A DNA stretch of 64,000 bases. Source: Microbulbifer pacificus (GTDB lineage Bacteria > Pseudomonadota > Gammaproteobacteria > Pseudomonadales > Cellvibrionaceae). Made by a program: the position numbers and the translations under genes. The DNA lies in the NCBI RefSeq assembly GCF_033723955.1, contig NZ_CP137555.1, positions 3,340,001 to 3,404,000 of the forward strand. Direction: 5' to 3'. Below are positions 51,917-61,641 of the stretch, one piece after another. A model generated the notes under the pieces. The model saw only the letters and a list, made by a program, of their open reading frames with translations, was not told where the DNA came from and made no database searches. Numbering within the stretch: position 1 is the first letter of the stretch; each line of letters starts with the position of its first letter.

Positions 51917-53833
51917 ATGTCTGAAAACCTGCGCTTCAAAGACCATCACACCGAGCAGCGACTGTTTCGCAACCGTATGCTGGTGGCCATCATCGGCGTG
52001 GCGGCGCTGCTCGGCGTACTGGTGGCGCGGCTGTACAACCTGCAGATCGTCAATTACGAAAACTATCGCACCCAGTCGGACGAAAACCGCATCCAGGTGC
52101 GACCGGTGCCCCCCACCCGCGGCCTGATCTACGACCGCAACGGCGTATTGCTGGCGGATAACCGCGCCAGCTACACCCTTGCCATCGTGCGCGAGCGCAT
52201 CAAGGATCTGGACGCCACCCTGGAACTGCTCGGCAATCTGGTGCAGATGGACGATGACGACGTGGAAAAATTCAAACGTCGCCTGCAGCGCCGCCGCCCG
52301 TTCGAGCCGGTGCCCCTGCGCTATCGCCTAACCGAAGAGGAAATCGCCCGCATCAGCGTCAATGAATTCCGCCTCCCCGGGGTGTCCGTGGAAGCAGAAC
52401 TGGTGCGCTATTACCCGGAAACAGAACTGTTCGCCCACAGCGTCGGCTATGTGGGGCGCATCGCCGAGCGGGATCTCTCCGCGTTTTCCGAAGAGGACGT
52501 GCGTCGCTACCGCGGCACCCAGAGCATCGGCAAGGTGGGGCTGGAGCGCTCCTACGAGGACCTGCTGCTCGGGGAAGTGGGCTTCGAAAACGTGGAAACC
52601 AACGCCCGCGGTCGCGTGCTGCGGGTGCTGGAGCGCCATGATCCTAAGCCCGGCGCCGAGCTGACCCTGCACCTGGATACCCGCCTGCAGCAGGTGGCCA
52701 CCGATGCCCTCGGCGAACACCGCGGCGCCGTGGTGGCCATCGATGTGAAGACCGGCGGCGTGCTGGCGTTTGTGAGCAAGCCGTCTTACGACCCCAACCT
52801 GTTTGTCACCGGCATCAGCTTCAAGGATTACAGCGAACTGCGGGACTCGCTCGACGTACCGCTGTTCAACCGCGTGGTGCAGGGCCAGTACCCGCCCGGC
52901 TCCACCTTGAAGCCGATGATGGGCCTCGGTGGCCTGGCCGCCGGGGTGATCACCGCCAATACCCGTGTTGCGGATCCCGGTTTCTTCCGCCTGCCCAACG
53001 ATTCCCGCATCTACCGCGACTGGAAGCGCTGGGGCCACGGCAAGAGCATCGACTTGATCGAGGGGCTGGCGCAGAGCTGCGACGTGTATTTCTGGGATAT
53101 GGCTTCGCGCTGGAATATCGATGGCATGCACGACATCGCCACCCGCTTCGGTCTCGGCGACAAGACCGGTATCGACCTGCCGCGGGAGTATCCGGGGATT
53201 TTCCCGTCGCGGGAGTGGAAGCGCGGTGCACGCGGCGCGGCCTGGTACCCGGGTGACAGTCTGAACGCGGTTCTGGGGCAGGGCTTCGTGCTGGCCACGC
53301 CGCTGCAACTGGCGGTGATGACCGCCACCATCGCCAATCGCGGCACCCACTACCGCCCGCAGATGGTGATGGCCATCGACGGTGTGGAACAGCCGCCGGA
53401 AGTACTGCACCACGTGGAGGCGCGCCCGGAACACTGGGATCTGGTGTTCAAAGGCATGGAGCAGGTGGTCAAGGCCGGTACCGGTAAAAATGCCGGCGCC
53501 GGGCTGGATTTCCGGGTGGCCGGCAAGTCCGGCACCGCGCAGGTGGTGGGTATTGCCCAGGGGGCAAAATACGACTCGGAGGCACTCAAGGAGCGCCACC
53601 GGGACCACGCCCTGTTCATCGCCTTTGCACCGGTGGACGACCCACAGATCGCGGTGTCGGTGCTGGTGGAGAACGGCGAGGGCGGTGGCCGGGTTGCGGC
53701 GCCGGTGGCACGGGAAGTACTGGCCGACTGGATGCAGCGGCCGTTTGAAGATACCGCCGGCCTGTCGTCCTGGCGGCCGCCGATGGCGCCGCTGACATCA
53801 ACACCGTTTGAGGAGGTTCGCGTCCGTGGCTAG
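51917..53833 (+). CDS. mrdA: Penicillin-binding protein 2 (elongasome transpeptidase)
   Basis: 638 aa class B PBP. A cytoplasmic start and one span (about 21-42) precede the pedestal domain. The transpeptidase motifs are SxxK at Ser329-Lys332 (PPGSTLKPMMG), SxD in LAQSCDVYFWD, and KSG in VAGKSGTAQVV. It is PBP2, the cross-linking partner of RodA in lateral-wall synthesis, not PBP3. It overlaps the start of rodA by 8 nt, coupling the two proteins. Confidence 0.98.
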   Translation: MSENLRFKDHHTEQRLFRNRMLVAIIGVAALLGVLVARLYNLQIVNYENYRTQSDENRIQVRPVPPTRGLIYDRNGVLLADNRASYTLAIVRERIKDLDATLELLGNLVQMDDDDVEKFKRRLQRRRPFEPVPLRYRLTEEEIARISVNEFRLPGVSVEAELVRYYPETELFAHSVGYVGRIAERDLSAFSEEDVRRYRGTQSIGKVGLERSYEDLLLGEVGFENVETNARGRVLRVLERHDPKPGAELTLHLDTRLQQVATDALGEHRGAVVAIDVKTGGVLAFVSKPSYDPNLFVTGISFKDYSELRDSLDVPLFNRVVQGQYPPGSTLKPMMGLGGLAAGVITANTRVADPGFFRLPNDSRIYRDWKRWGHGKSIDLIEGLAQSCDVYFWDMASRWNIDGMHDIATRFGLGDKTGIDLPREYPGIFPSREWKRGARGAAWYPGDSLNAVLGQGFVLATPLQLAVMTATIANRGTHYRPQMVMAIDGVEQPPEVLHHVEARPEHWDLVFKGMEQVVKAGTGKNAGAGLDFRVAGKSGTAQVVGIAQGAKYDSEALKERHRDHALFIAFAPVDDPQIAVSVLVENGEGGGRVAAPVAREVLADWMQRPFEDTAGLSSWRPPMAPLTSTPFEEVRVRG

Positions 53834-54971
53834 TCGCGACTATATGCACCGGCTGCCGGACGCGGGCAGCAGCCTGCGCCGCCCGGAGAGTCTCTCCCGT
53901 CGCTGGCATATCGACCTGCCGCTGTTGCTGCTGTTGCTGATTCTGGCGGGGGTGGGTCTGGTGGTGCTGTACAGCGCCTCCGGCGAGGAAATCCACTACG
54001 TAAAGCGCCAGGCAGTATTTATGGGCCTGGCATTTACCGGCATGGTGATTGCGGCGCAGATCCCGTTGGAGTTTTATCGCCGCTGGTCGCCCTGGTTCTA
54101 TCTCGGCGGCTGCTGTCTGCTGGTGGCGGTACTGTTCGTGGGGGTGGGAGCCAAAGGGGCCCAGCGCTGGTTGCAGATCGGCGGTTTCCGTTTCCAGCCT
54201 TCCGAGGTGCTGAAGCTCGCAGTGCCCATCTCCGTGGCGGCCTTCCTGCACCGGCGCACGCTGCCGCCGTCGCTCTTCACTATCGTGGGCGCACTCGCGA
54301 TTATCGGGGTGCCCGCACTGCTGATCGTGCGTCAGCCGGATCTGGGGACGTCTATCCTGATTGCGGCGTCCGGTATCTTCGCGCTTTATCTGTCCGGCCT
54401 CAGCTGGAAAATGATTGGCAGCGCCGGGCTGCTGGCTGCTTTGGCCGCCTGGCCCATGTGGATGTGGGGCATGCGGGACTACCAGCGACAGCGGGTGCTC
54501 ACCCTGTTCAACCCGGATGCGGACCGCCTCGGTGCGGGCTGGAACATCTTTCAGTCCAAGGCCGCTATCGGCTCTGGCGGTTGGGCGGGCAAAGGCTATA
54601 TGGAAGGTACCCAGTCACAGCTGGACTTCCTGCCGGAGAGTCATACGGATTTCATCATCGCCGTACTCGCGGAAGAGTGGGGCATGCGCGGGGCGCTGAT
54701 TCTGCTGACCCTGTATCTGCTTATCATTGCGCGGGGCATCTATATTAGTTTTACGGCCCAGCATGTCTTCGGACGCCTGCTGGCGGGCAGTATCACCCTC
54801 ACATTTTTCGTGTATGTGTTTGTGAATATCGGTATGGTCAGCGGCCTGTTGCCGGTGGTGGGGGTACCCCTGCCGCTGGTGAGTCATGGCGGGACCTCGG
54901 TAATCACGCTGATGGCGGGCTTCGGTATCCTGATGGCCATCAGCACGGAAAGACGCAGAGTACTTTTTTGA
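53826..54971 (+). CDS. rodA: Peptidoglycan glycosyltransferase RodA
   Basis: 381 aa from GTG 53826, chosen because a perfect AGGAGG lies 9 nt upstream; the start lies inside mrdA. Ten membrane spans. The SEDS features are GVGAKGAQRWLQIGGFRFQPSE and, near the C-terminus, GLLPVVGVPLPLVSHGGTSVI. RodA polymerises lipid II in the Rod complex with PBP2 and MreBCD. The large loop ending in LPESHTDFIIAVLAEEWG holds the conserved acidic residues of the active site. Confidence 0.98.
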   Translation: MASRDYMHRLPDAGSSLRRPESLSRRWHIDLPLLLLLLILAGVGLVVLYSASGEEIHYVKRQAVFMGLAFTGMVIAAQIPLEFYRRWSPWFYLGGCCLLVAVLFVGVGAKGAQRWLQIGGFRFQPSEVLKLAVPISVAAFLHRRTLPPSLFTIVGALAIIGVPALLIVRQPDLGTSILIAASGIFALYLSGLSWKMIGSAGLLAALAAWPMWMWGMRDYQRQRVLTLFNPDADRLGAGWNIFQSKAAIGSGGWAGKGYMEGTQSQLDFLPESHTDFIIAVLAEEWGMRGALILLTLYLLIIARGIYISFTAQHVFGRLLAGSITLTFFVYVFVNIGMVSGLLPVVGVPLPLVSHGGTSVITLMAGFGILMAISTERRRVLF

Positions 54972-55106
54972 CCCGCAATCTGATTTGTTTCAGTAGCGGT
55001 TCAGGCCGGCTTCATTTTTTGTCGTGTATCGTGCCACTTTTTGGCGCTTTTGCAGTCACAACAGCGAATTGATTCTAATAACGAAAGAAGTTGCCGGAAG
55101 TACCTT

Positions 55107-56117
55107 ATGAGAACAGGAGCGGTTGTTTTGAAGTGGACCACCGGATTATTGGCGGGCTTGGGACTTGTCCTCGGTGCTTGCGCGCAGGAGCAGGGGCATG
55201 GTGAAAACGCCCAGGCCCAGGCCTTTGTGGATTACATGGTGGCCGAACACAACTTCAACCGCGAAGAGCTCCAGGCCCTGATGCAGGAGGCCAAGCGCAA
55301 GGACTCCATTCTCAACGCAATCAAGCGCCCGGTGGAAAAGGCCAAACCCTGGAAGGAATACCGCGAGATTTTCATCACCAGCGCCCGTATTCATGGCGGT
55401 GTGGACTTCTGGGACAAGAATGCAGAAGCGCTCAAAAAGGCGGAAGAAAAATACGGTGTGCCACCGGAGCTGATTGTCGCCATCATCGGCGTGGAAACCC
55501 GTTACGGCGGCAATATGGGCAGTTACCGGGTGCTGGATGCGCTTTCCACCCTGGCCTTCGATTATCCCCGGCGCTCCAAGTTTTTCACCAAGGAACTGGA
55601 AAACTACCTGCTGCTGACCCGGGATGAAAAAATCGACCCCACCTCACTGAAAGGCTCTTACGCCGGTGCCATGGGATTCGGGCAGTTTATGCCCTCCAGT
55701 TATCGTCACTACGCGGTGGACTTTAACGGTGACGGCCGTGTGGATATCTGGACCGATACCGAAGACGCCATCGGCAGCGTCGCCAATTATTTTGTCGAGC
55801 ACGGCTGGAAAGCCGGCGAGCCGGTGACCGTGATCACCCAGCCGGCGCCGAATGCGGACATGACCATCGTCAACGATGACCTGGAACCGAAATGGACCGT
55901 GGGCGAACTGGAAGCCAAGGGTTTCCCCACCACCGCCCAGGTAACCAAGGAAATGCCCGCCAATGTGTTTTCACTGGATACCCGGGATGGGGAACAGTAC
56001 TGGATTGGGCTGAATAATTTCTACACCATTACCCGGTACAACCACAGCCGCCTGTATGCCATGGCGGTGTATGAACTGGGCCAGGAAATCATCAAGGCGC
56101 GCGGTGGACGCTCCTGA
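55107..56117 (+). CDS. mltB: Membrane-bound lytic murein transglycosylase B
   Basis: 336 aa from ATG 55107, with GGAAG 6-7 nt upstream. The signal peptide ends in lipobox LGAC with Cys25. The catalytic Glu130 is in IVAIIGVETRYGGNMG, and MGFGQFMPSSYRHYAVDFNGDG is the conserved family block with an EF-hand-like Asp-rich loop. It cleaves peptidoglycan glycan strands from the outer membrane. It is part of the mrdA-rodA-mltB-rlpA-dacA run. Confidence 0.96.
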   Translation: MRTGAVVLKWTTGLLAGLGLVLGACAQEQGHGENAQAQAFVDYMVAEHNFNREELQALMQEAKRKDSILNAIKRPVEKAKPWKEYREIFITSARIHGGVDFWDKNAEALKKAEEKYGVPPELIVAIIGVETRYGGNMGSYRVLDALSTLAFDYPRRSKFFTKELENYLLLTRDEKIDPTSLKGSYAGAMGFGQFMPSSYRHYAVDFNGDGRVDIWTDTEDAIGSVANYFVEHGWKAGEPVTVITQPAPNADMTIVNDDLEPKWTVGELEAKGFPTTAQVTKEMPANVFSLDTRDGEQYWIGLNNFYTITRYNHSRLYAMAVYELGQEIIKARGGRS

Positions 56118-56262
56118 TTTCGGCGACAGCCTTCACAATCTAAAGTATTAAAACGCGCCGGGGACCGATACAGTGTCCGGCACCGGCTAAAACTAAAAAC
56201 TCGAATAACGAGTATGAAAATCGCGGTTGTGGGCGCTGTTTGTCCTGCACCGGGGGGAAGCC

Positions 56263-57162
56263 ATGAAAAAAACAATTGCCCTGGGCGCAGCCCGGGTTAG
56301 CGCTGCTTTTTTGCTGACATTACTCACCGCCTGCAGCAACGTGCCAGTGAAGACCGCGGATAAGCCCGCGGACAAGGGTGAAGTCCCGTTTGACCAGCTC
56401 CGTGACGGTTACCCGGATATACCGGTGGATATGTTGGCCACGCCGGAAGTGACGCCGGTGCGCGAGCCCATCGGTGTCGCCGGAAATAAATCGCCCTATG
56501 TAGTGGATGGCGTTCGCTACAAAGTGCTGAACAAAGTTAAGGGTTACCGTGAGCGCGGCCGCGCCTCCTGGTACGGCACCAAATTTCACGGGCGTAAAAC
56601 CGCGAATGGCGAGGTCTACAATATGTACGCCCTGTCTGCGGCGCACAAAACACTGCCACTGCCCAGTTATGCGAAGGTGACCAACCTGGACAATGGCCGC
56701 AGCGTCATTGTGCGGGTCAACGACCGCGGTCCCTTCGTGCCGGGGCGGATCATCGATCTCAGCTACACCGCCGCACAGAAGCTCGGTTACCTGAATAACG
56801 GTACGGCACGGGTGGAGGTAGAAGCCCTGGACCCGGACAGCCTGCCAAGTGCTACCCAGACGCTGGCGGTGGAAAAAGACGCCGCTGCGCGCAAGGGATT
56901 GCCCCAGGACGCCAGTTTCAAACTGCCGGAGAACACTTACCTGCAGATTGGCGCGTACAGCTCAGCGAGCCAGGCGGAAGATATCCGCGGCCAGCTTGCC
57001 GCTGCATTCGGCTATCCTGTACTCGTCAGCCCGGTCAAGAGCGGAGAAAAAATGCTCTACCGGGTGCGTATTGGGCCCATCGCCCAGCAGCGGGTACTGG
57101 CCGCATTGCGGGAGTCCGTAGAGCAGAAGCAATTCGGACAACCCCAGGTCGTGGTGGACTAA
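56263..57162 (+). CDS. rlpA: Rare lipoprotein A (septal-ring lytic transglycosylase)
   Basis: 299 aa from ATG 56263, with a GGGGGGAAG Shine-Dalgarno; an earlier start lacks a good signal. The signal ends LLTLLTAC (lipobox) before SNVP. The double-psi beta-barrel reads GRASWYGTKFHGRKTANGEVYNMYALSAAHKTLPLPSYAKVTNL (conserved DRGPF also present as NDRGPFVPGR), and the C-terminal SPOR domain (about 225-298) recognises denuded glycan. It cleaves stem-less glycan strands at septa. Confidence 0.96.
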   Translation: MKKTIALGAARVSAAFLLTLLTACSNVPVKTADKPADKGEVPFDQLRDGYPDIPVDMLATPEVTPVREPIGVAGNKSPYVVDGVRYKVLNKVKGYRERGRASWYGTKFHGRKTANGEVYNMYALSAAHKTLPLPSYAKVTNLDNGRSVIVRVNDRGPFVPGRIIDLSYTAAQKLGYLNNGTARVEVEALDPDSLPSATQTLAVEKDAAARKGLPQDASFKLPENTYLQIGAYSSASQAEDIRGQLAAAFGYPVLVSPVKSGEKMLYRVRIGPIAQQRVLAALRESVEQKQFGQPQVVVD

Positions 57163-57239
57163 CCGTTCCACCCGCAACGCTTATTCCGGCGGGAGCCGGA
57201 ATTTTGACACCCATTGAACGCAAGGATAAAGAGACACCC

Positions 57240-58391
57240 ATGTTCAAACGCTTATTTGCCTGCCTGCTCGTGATTGTCAGCACCAGTAGTGTGGCCCAGG
57301 CCGATAAACCGCTGATTCCCGCACCGCCACAGCTGGCGGCGACAGCCTACATTCTGATCGACGCCCACACCGGCCAGGTGCTGGTAGAGCAGGACGCCGA
57401 CAAGCAGATTCCCCCGGCCAGCCTGACCAAGATGATGACCAGCTACATCGTGTCGGAAGAGCTGGATAAAGGCGCCATCAAGGAACAGGATCCGGTGAAT
57501 ATTTCGGAGAAAGCCTGGCGCATGGGCGGCTCCAAGATGTTCGTCAAGGTCAACGACAAGGTGCCGGTGATCGACCTGCTGCGCGGGGTCATCATCCAGT
57601 CCGGTAACGATGCCAGCATCGCGCTGGCGGAGCACGTTTCCGGGAGCGAAGAGGTATTTGCCGAGGTGATGAACCAGCAGGCCGAGCGTCTGGGCATGAC
57701 CTCCACCCACTTCGTGAACGCCACCGGCTGGCCGGCTGAGGGTCACATGACGACCGCCCGCGACCTGGCTACCCTGGCGCGCGCGCTGATCAACGACCAC
57801 CCGTCTCACTACGCGCTCTACTCCGAGAAGTATTTCCGCTTCAACGGCATCAACCAGCCCAACCGCAATCGCCTGCTGTGGCGCGACCCTGCGGTCGACG
57901 GCATCAAGACCGGTCACACCGAAGAGGCCGGTTTCTGCCTGGTGGCCTCTGCGGTCAAACGCGGTATGCGTCTGATTTCCGTGGTCGTCGGCACCGACAG
58001 CGATGAGAAACGCGCCGCCGAGACCCAGAAACTGCTGGCTTACGGCTTCCGCTACTTCCAGACCCACAAGGTGTATGGTGCCAACGACGTACTGCAGACC
58101 GAGCGCGTATGGGGTGGCAAGGCCGACACCGTGGGCGTAGCGGTGCAGAACGACGTCTTCGTCACCATCCCCCGCGGCGGTGAAGAGAGCATCAAGGCCG
58201 ACCTGATCGTCGATGGCGAGCTGAAAGCGCCCCTGGCCAAGGGCCAGCAGGTAGGTAAAGTGATCGTGACCCTGGACGGGCAGACCGTTGCCGACGTACC
58301 TGCGGTGGTGGCGGAAGATGTGGAAGAGGGCGGCTTCTTCAAGCGTCTGTGGGACTCCATCAAGCGCTTTGTGATGGGCTTCTTTCAGTAA
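57240..58391 (+). CDS. dacA: D-alanyl-D-alanine carboxypeptidase (PBP5/6)
   Basis: 383 aa from ATG 57240. The signal peptide ends near AQA (about 21). The penicilloyl-serine motifs are Ser61-Lys64 (PASLTKMM), SGN at 121-123, and KTG at 223-225. A C-terminal domain and the amphipathic anchor GGFFKRLWDSIKRFVMGFF bind it to the inner-membrane face. It trims pentapeptides to control cross-linking. Confidence 0.98.
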   Translation: MFKRLFACLLVIVSTSSVAQADKPLIPAPPQLAATAYILIDAHTGQVLVEQDADKQIPPASLTKMMTSYIVSEELDKGAIKEQDPVNISEKAWRMGGSKMFVKVNDKVPVIDLLRGVIIQSGNDASIALAEHVSGSEEVFAEVMNQQAERLGMTSTHFVNATGWPAEGHMTTARDLATLARALINDHPSHYALYSEKYFRFNGINQPNRNRLLWRDPAVDGIKTGHTEEAGFCLVASAVKRGMRLISVVVGTDSDEKRAAETQKLLAYGFRYFQTHKVYGANDVLQTERVWGGKADTVGVAVQNDVFVTIPRGGEESIKADLIVDGELKAPLAKGQQVGKVIVTLDGQTVADVPAVVAEDVEEGGFFKRLWDSIKRFVMGFFQ

Positions 58392-58416
58392 CAGATACTG
58401 AAAATATACGCACTAT

Positions 58417-58445
58417 CCCGGCGGCATCTGCCGCCGGGTTCTCTT
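58417..58445 (+). terminator. Terminator after dacA
   Basis: CCCGGCGGCA, a 2-nt loop, TGCCGCCGGG: ten perfect pairs (58417-58426 with 58429-58438), followed by TTCTCTTC. It separates the murein genes from ybeD-lipB-lipA. Confidence 0.8.
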
Positions 58446-58499
58446 CAAAGCCGTTTCTCCTGCAATCTTTCTTCCCTGTCCAGCCCCCTGTCGGCACTG

Positions 58500-58505
58500 T
58501 ATAAT
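58500..58505 (+). promoter_or_regulatory. Candidate -10 for ybeD-lipB-lipA
   Basis: A perfect TATAAT 74 nt before ybeD, downstream of the dacA terminator. No convincing -35 is seen, but the position between terminator and operon makes it plausible. Confidence 0.5.
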
Positions 58506-58578
58506 CGCCGCCCGGCCGCAATCCCCGCTGGGTTCGCCCCGCGTCTCCACTTCCGACCTGCGGCCCTGTGAGTGTGGT

Positions 58579-58860
58579 ATGACCCAGGATTCAGAACAGC
58601 AGCCCCCGAAAATCGAATTTCCCTGTGAAGACTACATGGTCAAAGTCGTGCGCGACAGCGAAGGCCATGTGCACGAATTCGTGCTCGAAGTCATGCGCCG
58701 CCATGTGCCGGACCTGGATGAATCCAGGCTGAAGCACACGCCGAGCCGCAACGGGCGCTTCACCTCCATGACCTTCTTCATTATCGCCACCGGCGAGCCG
58801 CAGCTGAAGGCTCTGTTCGAAGAACTCAAGGCCCACCCGGGCGTGCATATGGTGCTGTGA
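58579..58860 (+). CDS. ybeD: YbeD/DUF493-family regulatory protein
   Basis: 93 aa. [30 protein letters not shown] and the C-terminal [18 protein letters not shown] match YbeD, an ACT-like allosteric-domain protein found between dacA and lipB in E. coli too. Its precise role is unknown, though an effect on lipoylation is often inferred from context. It overlaps the lipB start by one base. Confidence 0.95.
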   Translation: MTQDSEQQPPKIEFPCEDYMVKVVRDSEGHVHEFVLEVMRRHVPDLDESRLKHTPSRNGRFTSMTFFIIATGEPQLKALFEELKAHPGVHMVL

Positions 58861-59594
58861 TGGGTGCTGCTATATCGGTGCCGGCACCGGCGATCTGCAA
58901 TCTGGGCCGGCGCGATTACGAAACCGTATGGCGCGCCATGGCCCACTACACCGATACCCGCGGCAATGAGGCCGGGGATCAGATCTGGTGCGTTGAACAC
59001 CCCCCCGTATTCACCCAGGGCCAGGCCGGCAAGGCGGAGCACCTGCTCAACACCGGCGACATCCCGGTGGTACAGGTAGACCGCGGCGGCCAGGTCACCT
59101 ACCACGGCCCGGGGCAGTTGGTGGTTTACCCACTGCTGGACCTGCGCCGCGGCAAGATCGGCGTGCGCGACCTGGTGAGTGCACTGGAAGACGCCACCGT
59201 GGATATGCTCGCGGAATACGGCATCGCTGCAGCGCCTCGCGCCGATGCCCCCGGCGTGTATCTCACCGAGGGACTGCGCGCGGGCAACAAGATCGCCTCC
59301 ATTGGCCTGCGCGTGCGCCGTGGCTGCTCCTTCCACGGGATTGCGATCAATATCAATATGGACCTGGCGCCGTTCCTGCGCATCAATCCCTGCGGCTATG
59401 CGGGCATGCAGATGGTGCAGATGGCGGAGCTGATCCAGCCAACCCCGGAGTGGTCGGGTGTGGCAGAGAAATTTGTCGCCGCGCTGGCGCGCAGGCTGCA
59501 ATTGCCGGAGGCCCAGTGGCAGCCGGTAGACGAGAACCTTTTTGCGGTGCCCGGAACAGCGTCCGCTGCACCATCAGGAACAAGCAATGTCTGA
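58860..59594 (+). CDS. lipB: Octanoyl-(acyl-carrier-protein) transferase
   Basis: 244 aa from ATG 58860. The substrate-side segment [21 protein letters not shown], catalytic Lys144 ([11 protein letters not shown]) and catalytic Cys178 (INPCGYAGM) are present. It moves octanoate from ACP to lipoyl domains. Its stop lies inside the lipA start region (8-nt overlap), coupling it to LipA, which adds the sulfurs. Confidence 0.97.
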   Translation: MGAAISVPAPAICNLGRRDYETVWRAMAHYTDTRGNEAGDQIWCVEHPPVFTQGQAGKAEHLLNTGDIPVVQVDRGGQVTYHGPGQLVVYPLLDLRRGKIGVRDLVSALEDATVDMLAEYGIAAAPRADAPGVYLTEGLRAGNKIASIGLRVRRGCSFHGIAININMDLAPFLRINPCGYAGMQMVQMAELIQPTPEWSGVAEKFVAALARRLQLPEAQWQPVDENLFAVPGTASAAPSGTSNV

Positions 59595-60636
59595 ACGTTT
59601 TGATGCCGACAAGCCGGAAATCATCGCCACCTCGGCCGCGGTGGAAACTGCGGCCCCGGAAATCAGCCCGGTAAAACGCACCCGCCGCCTGCAGCAGGGG
59701 GAAAAACTGCGCGATGGCGACAAGGTTGAACGTATCCCGGTGAAGGTGATCGCCAGCGACCAGTTGCTGCGCAAGCCGGACTGGATTCGCGTCAAGGTGC
59801 CGTCGGTCAAGGCGTCCCAGGAAGTCGATCGCATCAAGAGCATCCTGCGCTCGCAGAAGCTCGCCACCGTGTGTGAAGAGGCCAGCTGCCCTAACCTGGG
59901 CGAGTGTTTCAGTGGCGGTACCGCCACCTTCATGATCATGGGCGAGATCTGCACCCGCCGCTGCCCCTTCTGCGACGTGGGCCACGGCAAGCCGAACCCG
60001 CTGGATCCGAACGAACCCCAGCACCTGGCGGAAGCCATTGCCGCCATGAGCCTGCGCTATGTGGTCATCACCTCCGTGGACCGCGATGACCTGCGCGACG
60101 GCGGTGCCCAGCACTTTGCCGACTGTATCAAGCGCTCTCGCGAACTGTCGCCGAACCTGCAGGTGGAAATTCTCACCCCGGACTTCCGCGGCCGTATGGA
60201 AGTAGCGCTGGACATCCTCGAGGCCGAGGCCCCGGACGTGTTCAACCACAACCTGGAAACCGTGCCGCGCCTGTACCGCGAGTCCCGCCCCGGCGCCAAC
60301 TACAAGTGGTCGCTGAAACTGTTGCAGGAATACAAAAAGCGTCGCCCCGACGTACTCACCAAATCCGGCCTGATGGTGGGCCTCGGTGAGACCCGCGAGG
60401 AAATCTTCGAAGTGATGGACGACATGCGCGCCCACGATATCGACATGCTCACCATTGGCCAGTACCTGCAGCCGAGCAAGGAGCACCTGCCGGTACAGCG
60501 CTACGTGCACCCGGACGAGTTTGAAGAGTACCGCCGCTACGCCGAGCAAATCGGCTTCAAGCACGCCGCCTGCGGCCCGATGGTGCGCTCCTCTTACCAC
60601 GCCGACAAGCAGGCACACGGCGAAAAAGTCAGCTGA
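59587..60636 (+). CDS. lipA: Lipoyl synthase
   Basis: 349 aa radical-SAM enzyme. The auxiliary cluster ligands are Cys96, Cys101 and Cys107 ([12 protein letters not shown]), and the SAM cluster ligands are Cys122, Cys126 and Cys129 (CTRRCPFC). The C-terminal RSSYHAD carries the RSS serine of the auxiliary cluster. It inserts two sulfurs into octanoyl-lysine. An N-terminal extension of about 50 residues is longer than the E. coli start but fits the tight lipB-lipA overlap. Confidence 0.98.
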   Translation: MSERFDADKPEIIATSAAVETAAPEISPVKRTRRLQQGEKLRDGDKVERIPVKVIASDQLLRKPDWIRVKVPSVKASQEVDRIKSILRSQKLATVCEEASCPNLGECFSGGTATFMIMGEICTRRCPFCDVGHGKPNPLDPNEPQHLAEAIAAMSLRYVVITSVDRDDLRDGGAQHFADCIKRSRELSPNLQVEILTPDFRGRMEVALDILEAEAPDVFNHNLETVPRLYRESRPGANYKWSLKLLQEYKKRRPDVLTKSGLMVGLGETREEIFEVMDDMRAHDIDMLTIGQYLQPSKEHLPVQRYVHPDEFEEYRRYAEQIGFKHAACGPMVRSSYHADKQAHGEKVS

Positions 60637-60663
60637 ATTTCCCTCCGAAAAGTAAGTCACAGC

Positions 60664-60689
60664 GTTCGTCGTTACACCCAGCGACGAAC
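60664..60689 (+). terminator. Hairpin 1 downstream of lipA
   Basis: GTTCGTCG, a 10-nt loop, CGACGAAC, beginning 28 nt after the lipA stop. No T-run; terminator by position. Confidence 0.4.
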
Positions 60690-60705
60690 CGTACTTAGTC
60701 CAAGA

Positions 60706-60743
60706 GGTGGGAGCGTCATACCAAGGTCATGACGCTCCCCACC
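60706..60743. other. Hairpin 2 downstream of lipA
   Basis: GGTGG-GAGCGTCAT / ATGACGCTC-C-CCACC: 14 pairs with one bulged base around a 9-nt loop. It follows hairpin 1 by about 15 nt, just before the composition changes. Confidence 0.5.
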
Positions 60744-61157
60744 GACGATCACTCCCGCAATGTACACAGGATCAGACTGCCGAATTGAGGTGTAGCCCCT
60801 CCTTTGAGCCCCTGACCCGAGTCAACTTCGACCATCCCCCTTTATTCCAATATTCGAGTCCCCTGCAGTAGATATTCCCGTCGTGTTCAGATAACCATGG
60901 CGTGTGTACACCGAATTGAGCGGCGCAAGTATTTGATTTATAAAGACTGCGATACTCCAAACAAAGCCATGTGAGAGGCCGTAAACAACGGCAAGAGGCT
61001 TGTTTTCCTGGCGGGCTATTTTAATGAGCCTCTCTAACTTATTGAATTTAAATAATTTTATTGGTTCTTTGGGTGGGGCGATGAGATGTGCACAAGCCTC
61101 TGGCTGCACGAGCCTAGGGCTAATGAATAAAACTGCTAGTTTTTCTGGGGGGGAAGT

Positions 61158-61541
61158 GTGGAGCTTTCAAATATTCAAAAGTGGTTTTTATTCGAGCTAC
61201 AGTACTTTGATATGTCGCTTCCTCTCCTTTTGTGCAACATCGAAAGAGCTTCCCCTGAAGTCGATGAAATCAATAAATATGAAATTTCTCAAGAATTAGT
61301 ACTTACTATGAATGAAAAGGGTTTGGTTGACCTTTATGAGATAGATAAGTCAGTAATCCCTGAGTATGATTTAACCAGCGCGCGGGCCATTAGTGGTTCT
61401 GAGTTAAAAAAATTTATTTGTGATTCCATAAGGTGGGTGAATCAATATTCACATGATGGCAAGTACCGATATGCGTTTGCAACAACAGAGGAAGGCGATA
61501 ATTTAATAGCAAGAATTAACTGGCCCAAAGCAAAAAAATAA
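61158..61541 (+). CDS. Cassette protein of unknown function (127 aa)
   Basis: GTG start directly after a GGGGGGAAG Shine-Dalgarno. The product, MELSNIQKWFLFELQYFD at the start, is acidic and probably soluble, with a Tyr-rich C-terminal part (HDGKYRYAFATTEEGDNLIAR). No family recognised. Its TAA stop is the first base group of the attC-like repeat at 61536. AT-rich codon use is unlike the upstream lipA cluster. Confidence 0.7.
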   Translation: MELSNIQKWFLFELQYFDMSLPLLLCNIERASPEVDEINKYEISQELVLTMNEKGLVDLYEIDKSVIPEYDLTSARAISGSELKKFICDSIRWVNQYSHDGKYRYAFATTEEGDNLIARINWPKAKK

Positions 61542-61622
61542 CAAGCAGTTGTAATCGCCGCGAAATGCGCGGCTGAGGCGGCTTCCTCTACGCTCCAGTC
61601 GCCCCTAAACCGAGCTTTATGC
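61536..61622 (+). other. attC-like site 1 (degenerate)
   Basis: It opens with AAATAAC, containing the gene stop, and ends TTTATGC; AAGC/GCTT and GTT/AAC pair across the site, with a GCCGCG/CGCGGC inner hairpin. The G of the 3' GTT core is a T, so recombination competence is doubtful. Confidence 0.55.
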
Positions 61623-61641
61623 GTCAATATAAGGAAATGTA

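Larger units (their letters stand above)
60637..61157. other. Junction region after lipA, no confident gene
   Basis: 521 bp where GC-rich housekeeping DNA gives way to AT-richer DNA. Two hairpins lie at its start (see 60664 and 60706). On the minus strand two overlapping short frames, 60822-61109 (95 codons) and 60772-60960 (62 codons), resemble each other's frame-shifted continuation, but neither has a recognisable family or a good Shine-Dalgarno. No attC or attI core was found here. Confidence 0.5.

Noticed and set aside
52328-53608. A 426-codon minus-strand frame opposite mrdA
   Set aside because: Lies wholly within PBP2 coding sequence and has no similarity to any family.
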